A stretch of 64,000 bases of DNA from NCBI GenBank assembly GCA_003389325.1, contig QQVE01000044.1:1-64000 (forward strand). The letters run 5' to 3'. The notes under the pieces were generated by a model that searched no databases, was not told where the DNA came from, and saw nothing but the letters and a program-made list of their open reading frames with translations. This DNA is from Planctomycetota bacterium. Lineage in GTDB: Bacteria > Planctomycetota > Planctomycetia > Pirellulales > PALSA-1355. The translations under genes and the position numbers were made by a program. This document shows positions 1 to 8,478 of the stretch, piece by piece (within the stretch, counting starts at the first letter, position 1; each line of letters begins with the position of its first letter).

Positions 1-17
1 GCTGGCGTGAGCATGGC
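1..17. repeat. Partial family B palindrome (cut by window edge)
   Basis: The first bases read gctggcgtgagcatggc, which is the right arm of the palindrome seen complete at 11774-11798, 23100-23124 and 49909-49932 (catgctcacgc / gcgtgagcatg). The left arm lies outside the window. Confidence 0.6.
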
Positions 18-228
18 GCCCCGGGCGCGCTGACACCAGGAGCGGTGACACCCAGGCGCGAATTCGATTTCGTATGTCGAAGTACCATGCCGCGCGCAGC
101 ACGAGACCGACCCGAACGCGTCTTCCTAACCTCCGGTCCCTAGCTCTGTTGACATGCGCGGGCGGTCGCCGCTACTCTTTCGCGACTCACGTCGTGGCGA
201 AGTTCTTCGCAATCGTCAAATCTCTCGG

Positions 229-1131
229 ATGCTCGCAATGCACGCGGTCCTGCGCGCCTGGTGGTGTCTGGCCTGTTTGGCCGCCGCTTTGGGCTGCGCC
301 GCCGTGGTCGAGCCGCAGTCGACGACCAAGTCGCCGCTGGCGCCGCTCGAGGTGTCGCCCGACTCGATCAGCCTGGAAGTGTTCTCCGCACCGGCCCCGC
401 CCAGCGATCCGCAACTCGACGAGCTGTGGAAGCTGGTCGACGAGCAATCGCTGCCGGCCGACTTGCGCCGCCGCCTGGCCGAAAACGGCATGCGGGCGGG
501 CATCATCGGGCCCAACGTGCCTAGCGCCCTGTCGGAAACGCTCAAGATCACCGACAAGCGCGTCGACGAGGAACAGCTTCAGAACTTCAACCTCGACCCC
601 GACGGCTCGGTCAAGATGCGCGTGCTGCACGCCAAGGCCGGCAAGCGCGTCGAGTTGGCCATCGGCCTGCCGCACAACGAGCTGACGCTGCTGGAATGCA
701 CCGACGGCCAGGTGCACGGCAAAACCTTTCAAAAGGCCGAGTGCCGCATGGCACTGCGGGCCTATCCCGAGTCCGATGGGGAAGTGCGGTTGGAGCTCAT
801 CCCCGAGCTGCACCACGGCGAGTATCGCAGCAACATCCGCGGCAGCGGCCAGGAAGCAAGCTTTCTCTGGACGCAGGAACGCCCCAAACGCATCTTCAGA
901 CATCTCGCGCTCGAACCCGTGCTCGCGCCCGGGCAAATGCTGCTGATCTGCGGACGCACCGATCGCACGTTGAGCGCCGGGCAGCACTTCTTCACCGACC
1001 CGGGCACCGGCGGCAAGCCCGTGCACATGCTCTGGGTCTTGCGTGCCGCCCGCGCGGCCCCCGACGGCGCCTTCGACGAAAAGCGCCAGGCCGAGACCCT
1101 CGGTCCGGTGACCAACGACGACCTCAGGTAG
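229..1131 (+). CDS. Hypothetical lipoprotein
   Basis: A 300-residue secreted protein of unknown function. I start it at the ATG of MLAMHAVLRAWW because this puts a hydrophobic stretch (about residues 8-22) directly before a lipobox-like LGC, so it is probably anchored in a membrane as a lipoprotein. An upstream in-frame ATG at 154 would add 25 basic residues and spoil the signal peptide. The rest alternates acidic helices and strands; no catalytic motif was recognised. It stands alone, pointing towards the aldolase gene on the other strand, 39 bases away. Confidence 0.7.
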   Translation: MLAMHAVLRAWWCLACLAAALGCAAVVEPQSTTKSPLAPLEVSPDSISLEVFSAPAPPSDPQLDELWKLVDEQSLPADLRRRLAENGMRAGIIGPNVPSALSETLKITDKRVDEEQLQNFNLDPDGSVKMRVLHAKAGKRVELAIGLPHNELTLLECTDGQVHGKTFQKAECRMALRAYPESDGEVRLELIPELHHGEYRSNIRGSGQEASFLWTQERPKRIFRHLALEPVLAPGQMLLICGRTDRTLSAGQHFFTDPGTGGKPVHMLWVLRAARAAPDGAFDEKRQAETLGPVTNDDLR

Positions 1132-1170
1132 CCTTGGCGCTCGGGCACATCACGCTGCGGCCGGCATGCC

Positions 1171-2166
1171 TCAGGCGGGCTGACCCGTGACCGAGGCCCG
1201 CACTTCTTCCAGTTGCCCTGCGGAGCCGAGCATCTGGTTCTTGTGCGTGATGTACTCGGCGTAGGCGGCCATGAACGGCTTGCCCGGCGTGCGAGGATCG
1301 AAATCGCCCGGCTTGTCGCGGAAGGTCTCGCGGTAGACGGCACACCAGACCAGGCGCCCGTCGGTGTCGATGTTCACCTTGGTCACGCCGAGCTTGGCCG
1401 CGGGCAGATAGTCTTTCTCGGGCACGCCGCTGGCGTCGCCCAGTTGCCCGCCGGCCTGGTTGATGCGATCGACCCACTCGCGCGGCACGCTGGACGAGCC
1501 GTGCATCACCAGCGGAAAGCCGGGCATCAGCTTCTGGATCGCTTCGATGCGGTCGAAGTGCAGGCCCTGCGAGCCGGCAAACTTGTAGGCCCCGTGCGAG
1601 GTGCCGATCGCCACGGCCAGCGAATCGCAGCCGCTTCGCTCGACGAACTCGACGGCCTGGTCCGGATCGGTCAGGCAGGCATTCTCGGCATCGACTTCGA
1701 TGTCTTCCTCGACGCCGCCCAGCATGCCCAACTCGGCCTCGACCGAAATCCCCTTGTCGTGCGCCCGCTCGACCACACGGCGGGTGATGGCGATGTTCTC
1801 GTCGAACGTCTCGTGCGAGGCGTCGATCATCACCGACGAGTAGAAGCCGCTGTCGATGCAGTCGTAGCACACCTCTTCGGTGCCGTGATCGAGATGCACG
1901 GCGAAGATCGCCTTGTCGAACACCTCTTCGGCGGCGCGGATCATCGCTTCCAGAAACCGCTTGTCGGTGTAAGCTCTTGCTCCCCGCGAAAGCTGAATGA
2001 TAAACGGCGCGCTTTTGGCCGGGTCGACCGCGTCGTCGTTCGAGCCGACGAGCCCCAGGTTGCCGCGAAACAAACCGACGGTCTGCTCCAGGTTGTTGAT
2101 GTTGTACGCGCCGACCGCGTACTTGCCGTAGGCGGTCGCAAACAGTTCGCTGGTGGTCACGATCAT
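1171..2166 (-). CDS. fba: Class II fructose-bisphosphate aldolase
   Basis: A zinc-dependent aldolase of 331 residues that should interconvert fructose 1,6-bisphosphate with glyceraldehyde-3-phosphate and dihydroxyacetone phosphate in cytosolic glycolysis and gluconeogenesis. Visible family motifs are HLDHGT (91-96, catalytic Asp and Zn-binding His), EAELG (143-147), GTSHG (188-192, metal His), HGSSS (222-226, phosphate binding) and NIDTDGR (265-271). The start MIVTTSEL is preceded by a GAGAGAG Shine-Dalgarno sequence; the frame is open further upstream but that part has no family likeness. The gene is monocistronic, tail to tail with the lipoprotein gene. Confidence 0.93.
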   Translation of the reverse strand: MIVTTSELFATAYGKYAVGAYNINNLEQTVGLFRGNLGLVGSNDDAVDPAKSAPFIIQLSRGARAYTDKRFLEAMIRAAEEVFDKAIFAVHLDHGTEEVCYDCIDSGFYSSVMIDASHETFDENIAITRRVVERAHDKGISVEAELGMLGGVEEDIEVDAENACLTDPDQAVEFVERSGCDSLAVAIGTSHGAYKFAGSQGLHFDRIEAIQKLMPGFPLVMHGSSSVPREWVDRINQAGGQLGDASGVPEKDYLPAAKLGVTKVNIDTDGRLVWCAVYRETFRDKPGDFDPRTPGKPFMAAYAEYITHKNQMLGSAGQLEEVRASVTGQPA

Positions 2167-2433
2167 CGCAAAATCTCTCTCGGGGGCCGGGTGCGGGAGT
2201 GCTAGCGGCCGGCACTGCGCCGCGGCGGCCACGCAAAAAACGAATGCTTACTCGGTAAGCTGGGCGATTATACGCCATCGGGTGCAGGGCGGCCAGGAGC
2301 CGCTCCCGGCAAGCGCCGAGGCACACGCAGCGAGGCCAGCAGCGGCTATCCCGCGTTGTCCGATCCCCGCCACGCCGCTACAATCCGCCGTCCCCGTCCG
2401 CCCGCGAACGTGCCCCCCACAATGAGAGTCGCC

Positions 2434-3564
2434 ATGCCAGCCCCACGGCGTGCCAGCAAGGTTCCCACCGGCAGCAAGGAACAACTCCGCTACGCGCGCG
2501 AGATCATCAGCCTGGAGAGCCGCGCGCTTGAGAACGTGGCCCGGCGGCTCGACGGCCAGTTCTGCCGCGCGGTCGAAGCCTGTTACACCTGCGGCGGCAG
2601 CGTCATCACCTCGGGCATGGGCAAGGCGGGCGTGATCGCTCAAAAGATCGCCGCCACGCTGGCCTCGACCGGCACGCGCAGCCACTTTCTGCACCCGGCC
2701 GAAGCCGTGCACGGCGACCTGGGCCGCATTCGCGCCGACGACGTGCTGCTGGTGTTTTCGCAAAGCGGCGAGACCGAAGAAGTCGTGCGGCTGCTGCCTT
2801 CGCTGGCCGAGTTCGGCGTGCGGTTGATCGCCGTCACGGCCCGCCGCACCAGCACGCTGGGCCGCGCGGCCCACGCCGCCATCGAACTTGGCCCGCTGCA
2901 GGAAGCCTGCGAGCTGGGGCTCGCGCCCAGCACCAGCACTACCGCCATGCTAGCCTTGGGCGACGCGCTGGCGCTCGTGACCAGCCGTTTGCGCGAATTC
3001 GGCCGCGAGGACTTTGCCCGCTTCCATCCGGCGGGGGCCTTGGGGCGCAAGCTGAGCAAGGTCGACGAGTTCATGCGGCCGCTGGCCGAGTGCCGCGTGG
3101 CGCCGCAGTCCGAAACCGTGCGGCAGGTGTTCGTCGAGCACGGCCGCGCCGGCCGCCGCACCGGCGCGATCATGCTGGTGGACAAAGCGGGCAAGCTGGC
3201 CGGCCTGTTCACCGACAGCGACCTGGCACGGCTGCTGGAAAGCAAGCGCGACGCGGCCATCGATCGACCGATACGCGATGTGATGACCGTAGGCCCCTCG
3301 ACCGCGCCGCACGGCTCGATGATGCTCGACGCGGTGGCTATCATGGCGGAAAGAAAGATCAGCGAGCTGCCGGTGGTCGATCGCCGCGGCCGCCCGTTGG
3401 GAATGCTCGACGTGACCGACGTCGTGGCGTTGTTTCCCGAAGCGAGCGCCTCGGGGCTGGCGTCGCTCGGCGGCGGGGGCGATCGCGCCGTCGTGCCGTT
3501 CCCGGCCGCCAAGACCAAGCGCCGCAAGGCCTCGCCTCAGACCCGTTCGCGGGATTGCGCATGA
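2434..3564 (+). CDS. kdsD: Arabinose-5-phosphate isomerase (KpsF/GutQ family)
   Basis: Converts ribulose-5-phosphate to arabinose-5-phosphate, the first step of KDO synthesis for lipopolysaccharide. The 376-residue protein has an N-terminal SIS sugar-isomerase domain (SGMGKAG at 60-66, HPAEAVHGDLG at 87-97, then the FSQSGETEE phosphosugar loop) followed by a CBS pair (about 215-345) and a basic tail. The start could also be the ATG at 2422. The stop overlaps the kdsC start (ATGA), so the two are translationally coupled. The protein is longer than the usual 320-330 residues because of N- and C-terminal extensions. Confidence 0.92.
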   Translation: MPAPRRASKVPTGSKEQLRYAREIISLESRALENVARRLDGQFCRAVEACYTCGGSVITSGMGKAGVIAQKIAATLASTGTRSHFLHPAEAVHGDLGRIRADDVLLVFSQSGETEEVVRLLPSLAEFGVRLIAVTARRTSTLGRAAHAAIELGPLQEACELGLAPSTSTTAMLALGDALALVTSRLREFGREDFARFHPAGALGRKLSKVDEFMRPLAECRVAPQSETVRQVFVEHGRAGRRTGAIMLVDKAGKLAGLFTDSDLARLLESKRDAAIDRPIRDVMTVGPSTAPHGSMMLDAVAIMAERKISELPVVDRRGRPLGMLDVTDVVALFPEASASGLASLGGGGDRAVVPFPAAKTKRRKASPQTRSRDCA

Positions 3565-4082
3565 AACTCGAAAACCGCTGCCAAGGGGTCGAGTTGATTC
3601 TGGCCGACGTCGACGGTGTGCTCACCGCCGGCCAGATCATCTTCGACAACCAGGGCATCGAAACCAAGCAGTTCCACATTCGCGACGGCCTGGGCATCCG
3701 CCTCTGGCAGCGGGCCGGGTATCGCTTCGGCGTGATTACCGGCCGCAGCTCGCACGTGGTGAAAGTACGTACCGCGGAGTTGGGCATCGAAATCGTACGC
3801 CAAACGGCCGAAGACAAGCTGCCGGTGGCCCAGGAGATTCTGGCGCAACTGAATCTCGCGCCCGAGCAGGCCTGCTACATCGGCGACGATCTGCCCGACG
3901 TGCCGGTCATCCGTTACGTGGGGCTGGGCGTGGCCGTGGCCGACGCCTGCGCCGAAGTTCGGGCCGCGGCCCATCACGTCACCGAACGCAACGGCGGCAT
4001 GGGCGCCGTGCGCGAGACGATCGAGATGGTGCTCAAGGCGCAGCGCCGCTGGGACGACCTGATCCAGAAATACACGAGCTGA
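3561..4082 (+). CDS. kdsC: 3-deoxy-D-manno-octulosonate 8-phosphate phosphatase
   Basis: A 173-residue HAD-superfamily phosphatase that removes phosphate from KDO-8-phosphate, completing KDO synthesis. It shows the HAD nucleophile motif DVDGVLT (Asp16/Asp18), the threonine motif VITGRSS (58-64) and the metal motif GDDLPD (108-113), and lacks a cap domain, as is usual for KdsC. The ATG overlaps the kdsD stop and its own stop overlaps the next start (TGATG), so kdsD, kdsC and the LptC/LptA-like gene form one coupled operon. Confidence 0.92.
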   Translation: MKLENRCQGVELILADVDGVLTAGQIIFDNQGIETKQFHIRDGLGIRLWQRAGYRFGVITGRSSHVVKVRTAELGIEIVRQTAEDKLPVAQEILAQLNLAPEQACYIGDDLPDVPVIRYVGLGVAVADACAEVRAAAHHVTERNGGMGAVRETIEMVLKAQRRWDDLIQKYTS

Positions 4083-7063
4083 TGGCCGTCGTCGCGGAAC
4101 CCAAACAGCGCGTCATCTACAAGCGGCCCTCGCGGCTGGCGCTCGCGCGGCAAGCGCTGGTGAGCCTGGCAGCCGTGCTCTGCTGCTACTGGCTGTATTG
4201 GTTCCTGGCCGTGCCGATGGTCGAGCCGGGCGTCGAAGAGCGCACCGCGCAGAAGAAGGCCACCGACGAGCAGATCGAGCAGGCTCGCACCGACGTCACC
4301 CAGCGGCAGCGCGAGGTGGCCGGGTACTTCGACGAAGGCGACTGGGAGCGCAACAATCCCATGCTCTGGCAGCGCGGTCCCGTGCGGCTGCTGTTCCAAG
4401 AGATCGAGCCGCAGGACGATGGCTCGGTGCTGCTCAAGCCGTGCACGCTGATGATCTTTCGCGATACCGGCGGCGCCGATCCGGCCCGGCCGATCATCAT
4501 GCGCGCCGTCGAAGGGGCCAACATCCGCTTCGACCAGAAGATCGTCTTTAAGACGGTCGACCTGCAGCAGCGCAAGTTCGTCGGCGGCGTGCTCAACGGG
4601 CCGATCCGGATCTATCAGCAGGAAAGCGCCCCTGGCGCCGGCGACGACCTGGAAATCACCACCCGCGACGTGCAGATGACCAACGAGCGGGTCTACACGC
4701 CGCACCCCGTGCGGTTTCGGCTGGGTCGCAGCCACGGCAGCGGGCGCGACATGGAGATCCACCTGGTCAATCGCGACGGCGAAGCGGCCACCAACATCAT
4801 GCGCGGCGCGGCGCTGCGCAGCCTGGAGCTGAAGCGCGAAGTGCGGATGCGGCTCGAGCTGGGCAGCGGACCCCTGGCGGGCGAAACGCCGCCGGGCCAG
4901 AAGCCCCCCGAACAGAAAGACACCAGCTCGCCGATCGAGATCACCTGCACCGGGCCGCTGCGTTTCGACATGGCCGACTACGCGGCCTCGTTTCACGACA
5001 AGGTGAACGTCTTTCGGCTGCGTCCCGAACAGGAGGGCGACCAGCTCAACTGCGAATTGCTGACGGTCTATTTCGCGCGTCCCGGCGAAGCGTCTGCCGA
5101 CCCGGCGCAAGAAGCCGGCGGCGGGGCCGCCTCGCAGATCCGCCTGATCGAGGCCCGCGGCAACCCCGTCACGCTGCGTTCGCCGGCCCAAGGCATGTAC
5201 GCCCGCTGCAGCGGCGCCGACTTTCTACCCGGTCCGCCCGGCAGCCCCGGCGAGCTCGTGGCGTTCGGCCCGGGCGTGATCCGCGGCAACATTCCCGATT
5301 CTATCGCGGGCACCTACGTGGCCCAGTGGGCCCGCGAGTTGCGATTCGAACCCGACGGGGAGCTGCAGAAAGCCGTGTTGCGCGGCGCCACGGTGATCGA
5401 ATTTGGCGCGATGGGCCGCATCACGGCCGACGAAGTGTTCGCCTGGATGCGTCAGAAGAAACTGCCTCCCGGCGTGCCCAAGCCCCGCACCGCCGACGGC
5501 GGCATGGCGGCCGACGCCTGGGATCTCGACCGCGTGCTGGCCCAGAAGTATCAAGACCCCAAAGCCGTCAGCCAGGGCAACGTGGTGATCCACGGTCCCC
5601 AACTCCACGCCGAGGCCGACAAGCTGGAAGTCACCGTCACCGGCGGTCCCGCTCCCGGCGGACCGCCAGCCGGCGCCGCGCCGCCTCCGCGGCGGCTGCA
5701 GGACGATCGACAGCGGCCCGCAGCCCTCGGCCAGCGCTTCGACGTGGCCGGCCGCGCCGTGCGGATCGAACTGGTGCCCCAGGGCGAGAACTTCGCCGTC
5801 GCTAACGCCACGATCGACCAGGCCGCCAAGCTCGAGCAGTTCGCTCCCGGCACCGGCGGCCAGGTCCGCGCGCTGCTGGTCAAGGGAGATCGCCTGCACG
5901 TGCGCGACGCCCACACCGACGCCACGCGCGTCACCATCAGCGGCCAACCCGGCTACGTCGAGGCCAGCGGCATGTCGCTGTGGGGCCAGGCCATCGAGTT
6001 GGAACGCCGCAGCAACCACTTGTGGATCGACGGCTCGGGCCGCCTGGCCCTGCCGCTCACGCAGGATCTCGAGGGCAAACCGCTCGAGCGGCCGCAAACG
6101 ATGACCGTCGACTGGAAGAAGCGGATGGATTTTCAGTCCGACACGGCCACGTTCCAGGGCACGGTCGTCGCCCGCAGCTCGCAGCAGGTCGTGCACACCG
6201 AACGGCTCGAGGCGGTGCTCACCCAGCCGGTCGATTTCGGCAATCCGCGCAGCGCCGCTCCCGGCGGGCAGCCCGACCTGGCCGCCGTGCGCTCGGTCGG
6301 CAAGACGCTGCTCGAGGGCCGGCAATTTGACGAACAAGGCCAGCAGCAATCGCACAGCGTGATGGAAGTGTTCGACCTGTCGATCGATCGCACCAGCGGC
6401 GATATCGCGGCCGTAGGCCCCGGCACGGTCACGCACGTCACCCGCGGCAGCGCCCCCGGTTTGCCGGCGCCGCCGGGGGTCGCACCAGCCCGTCCGGCCG
6501 CGATCGCCAATGCCGATGACGACGGCATGACCTACTTGAACGTCCGCTTTCGCAAGGGCATCCGCGGCAACATCGATCGCCGCGAGGTCACGTTCTTCGA
6601 CCACACGAAAACGATCTACGGTCCGATCGAGGAGTGGAACGAGCGGCTGGAAGCCAACAAGCCCGAACAGCTTGGCCCCAGCGGCATGATGCTCGACGCC
6701 GGCGAGCTGACGGTGCGCCAGATGGAGGGGATCGGCGACACTCCCGGCTGGTTCGAGCTCGAGGCCGGCGGCAGCGTGTATGCCGAAGGTCAGCAGTTTA
6801 CCGCCATTGGCGAGCGGCTGACCTATACCGCCAAGAACGAGTTGCTCATCCTCCACGGCAACCCGGCCGAGATGTACATGGACGACGAGCGCGGCGGCCA
6901 GCGGCGGGAATCGCGCGCCGAACTGGTGAAGTATTGGTTCCGCGAAGGCCGCGGCGAAGTCAACGGCGCCCGCTTCTTCAACCTGGCGGTGCCGGGCGAC
7001 GTGCAGCGTGGCGGCCAGAAAAAGGACCAGGGCAAGCGTTTGCCTCCCGCGGCTCGGCGCTGA
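4082..7063 (+). CDS. Large LptC/LptA-like lipopolysaccharide export protein
   Basis: A 993-residue protein with a cytoplasmic basic N-terminus, one membrane segment (about 24-45) and a long periplasmic part rich in short beta strands. Position directly after kdsD and kdsC matches lptC/lptA in proteobacteria, and stretches such as VFKTVDLQQRKFVGGV, GRITADEVFAWMRQKK and ELTVRQMEGIG resemble the repeating OstA/LptA-type strands (charged or polar alternating with hydrophobic). LptC and LptA are each about 180-190 residues, so this would be a far longer beta-jellyroll bridge or a fusion of several units. Proline-rich linkers occur near residues 260-280 and 520-545. The assignment rests on context and general likeness, not on a decisive motif. 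Confidence 0.6.
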   Translation: MAVVAEPKQRVIYKRPSRLALARQALVSLAAVLCCYWLYWFLAVPMVEPGVEERTAQKKATDEQIEQARTDVTQRQREVAGYFDEGDWERNNPMLWQRGPVRLLFQEIEPQDDGSVLLKPCTLMIFRDTGGADPARPIIMRAVEGANIRFDQKIVFKTVDLQQRKFVGGVLNGPIRIYQQESAPGAGDDLEITTRDVQMTNERVYTPHPVRFRLGRSHGSGRDMEIHLVNRDGEAATNIMRGAALRSLELKREVRMRLELGSGPLAGETPPGQKPPEQKDTSSPIEITCTGPLRFDMADYAASFHDKVNVFRLRPEQEGDQLNCELLTVYFARPGEASADPAQEAGGGAASQIRLIEARGNPVTLRSPAQGMYARCSGADFLPGPPGSPGELVAFGPGVIRGNIPDSIAGTYVAQWARELRFEPDGELQKAVLRGATVIEFGAMGRITADEVFAWMRQKKLPPGVPKPRTADGGMAADAWDLDRVLAQKYQDPKAVSQGNVVIHGPQLHAEADKLEVTVTGGPAPGGPPAGAAPPPRRLQDDRQRPAALGQRFDVAGRAVRIELVPQGENFAVANATIDQAAKLEQFAPGTGGQVRALLVKGDRLHVRDAHTDATRVTISGQPGYVEASGMSLWGQAIELERRSNHLWIDGSGRLALPLTQDLEGKPLERPQTMTVDWKKRMDFQSDTATFQGTVVARSSQQVVHTERLEAVLTQPVDFGNPRSAAPGGQPDLAAVRSVGKTLLEGRQFDEQGQQQSHSVMEVFDLSIDRTSGDIAAVGPGTVTHVTRGSAPGLPAPPGVAPARPAAIANADDDGMTYLNVRFRKGIRGNIDRREVTFFDHTKTIYGPIEEWNERLEANKPEQLGPSGMMLDAGELTVRQMEGIGDTPGWFELEAGGSVYAEGQQFTAIGERLTYTAKNELLILHGNPAEMYMDDERGGQRRESRAELVKYWFREGRGEVNGARFFNLAVPGDVQRGGQKKDQGKRLPPAARR

Positions 7064-7082
7064 CGCGGCCGGCTCGCTCGTT

Positions 7083-7409
7083 TCACTTGGCCGCCAGCAG
7101 CGTTTCGACCGCCTCGCGTCCGGTCATGCCCGTCTTCACGCCCAGCGCTTCGGCGGCGTTGCTCACTTCCAGAATCTTGGCGTCAAACAAATCTTCCGGC
7201 TCGCGCAGCGGCTTGGCCGGCGTGCCCCGGGCGATGGCCACGGCCAGGCTGAACTCATTGGCCGAGCGGATGTCGTAGATGCCGCACCCCACCAGCCCGT
7301 TGGCGGTGTGGATCGCGCAGTACTGGCCGCCGGGCCATTGATGCGTCGTGCCGATGGCCTGGCCGCCATCGAATTCCAGCGTGCGGTTCTCAGAGTGCGG
7401 CAGCGCCAT
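7083..7409 (-). CDS. DUF1805 (YunC-like) small protein
   Basis: A 108-residue cytosolic protein resembling the DUF1805/YunC family: the central GGQYCAIHTANGLVGCGIYD and the following FSLAVAIARGTP are typical, and the C-terminal part (LGVKTGMTGREAVETLL) matches the family end. Function is unknown. The start is fixed by a perfect AGGAGGAG eight bases upstream; the open frame extends much further but without likeness. It converges on the LptC/LptA-like gene with a 19-base gap. Confidence 0.8.
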   Translation of the reverse strand: MALPHSENRTLEFDGGQAIGTTHQWPGGQYCAIHTANGLVGCGIYDIRSANEFSLAVAIARGTPAKPLREPEDLFDAKILEVSNAAEALGVKTGMTGREAVETLLAAK

Positions 7410-7603
7410 GATCGGGCTCCTCCTGGATAGTTGACGTCTTCGCGAGCAATCCTCCTTTATTCTACCGCGTCGCCCCCGGGCCTCCATGCCCCAGACACCC
7501 GCGGCCCGGCAAGCGCCGGCTGGCATTTCGCGCCCGCCGCCTAGCCCGGAGCCAACGGCGACGGCGCGTCGCCCCATGGTGCGTCTTGCACGCTCCCCGG
7601 CCG

Positions 7604-8302
7604 TCACGCCGCGGATTCAACTTTCGCGGACCGGCTCCGGCGGCGCAGCGTCAACAGCAGCCCCGATACGCCCATCGCACCGAGAACCAGCGTCGAGGGC
7701 TCGGGCACCTCGACCGGCGACTGCCGAATCGTGAACGACGAAATGCCATCGGGCACGTCGACGTGGAACAGAAAATAGCCGGCAAAGCTGAAGTCGGGCA
7801 TCACGCCGCCGCTGGCGATGATGTCGTCTTCGGTGACCGACACGGTCGGAAAGAAGCCCGGTAGGGGATCGAAGAAGAAATCGGAGTTGAAATCGGGGGC
7901 GTCGAAGTCGAGCCCATCGCCCGAGGTGGACTTGACGAAGCCAGCTCCCTCGCCGAATCCCAGCTCGATGTGATAGGAACCCCAATCCAGCCCCGTGTTG
8001 TTCTGCACGCCTTCGGTCACCAGGTATTCGGTGGTGCCGCCGGTGTCGGTCACGTCGAACACCAGGTCGACCGGTCCGATGGCGGTGTAGTCTTTCTGGG
8101 TCACGAAGATGCCGTTGGGCGAGGTGCCGGCCACGTCGTCGTTGTTCGGAGCCGACGGCGGTGAGAAGGACGTGCCCGCCACCGAAGCAACGCCTGAAAA
8201 CCAGGTGAAGCCCGTGATCTGGCCGGCCCGCAGCGTGTTGGCGGTCAGCATGGTCAAAGCGAGCACGGCGATCGTGGTGAGTTGTCGAGTCGTGATGGTC
8301 AT
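7604..8302 (-). CDS. PEP-CTERM secreted protein
   Basis: A 232-residue exported protein. It has a signal peptide (MTITTRQLTTIAVLALTM..., cleaved near TLRAG) and a C-terminal sorting signal: VPEPSTLVLGAMG, a hydrophobic segment and an arginine-rich end. PEP-CTERM proteins are processed by exosortase; no exosortase gene is present in this window. The middle is acidic and glycine-rich, with strands as in other planctomycete surface proteins. A GGAGGTGA Shine-Dalgarno precedes the chosen ATG. Role unknown. Confidence 0.85.
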   Translation of the reverse strand: MTITTRQLTTIAVLALTMLTANTLRAGQITGFTWFSGVASVAGTSFSPPSAPNNDDVAGTSPNGIFVTQKDYTAIGPVDLVFDVTDTGGTTEYLVTEGVQNNTGLDWGSYHIELGFGEGAGFVKSTSGDGLDFDAPDFNSDFFFDPLPGFFPTVSVTEDDIIASGGVMPDFSFAGYFLFHVDVPDGISSFTIRQSPVEVPEPSTLVLGAMGVSGLLLTLRRRSRSAKVESAA

Positions 8303-8478
8303 TAGCGTCACCTCCAGTAATCGGGGAGTTGCTCTGCGCAGCGTAGGAAGATCCGCCCCACGTGGATCAAAGCACAGAGAAATGAGTGCGGATTGCAACC
8401 ACACAATCCGGACCGCAGTATGGGGGGTACAGCCGTGCGGTTCAACCGGCTTTCCCCCCGCGCGCCGCGAAAACATGC

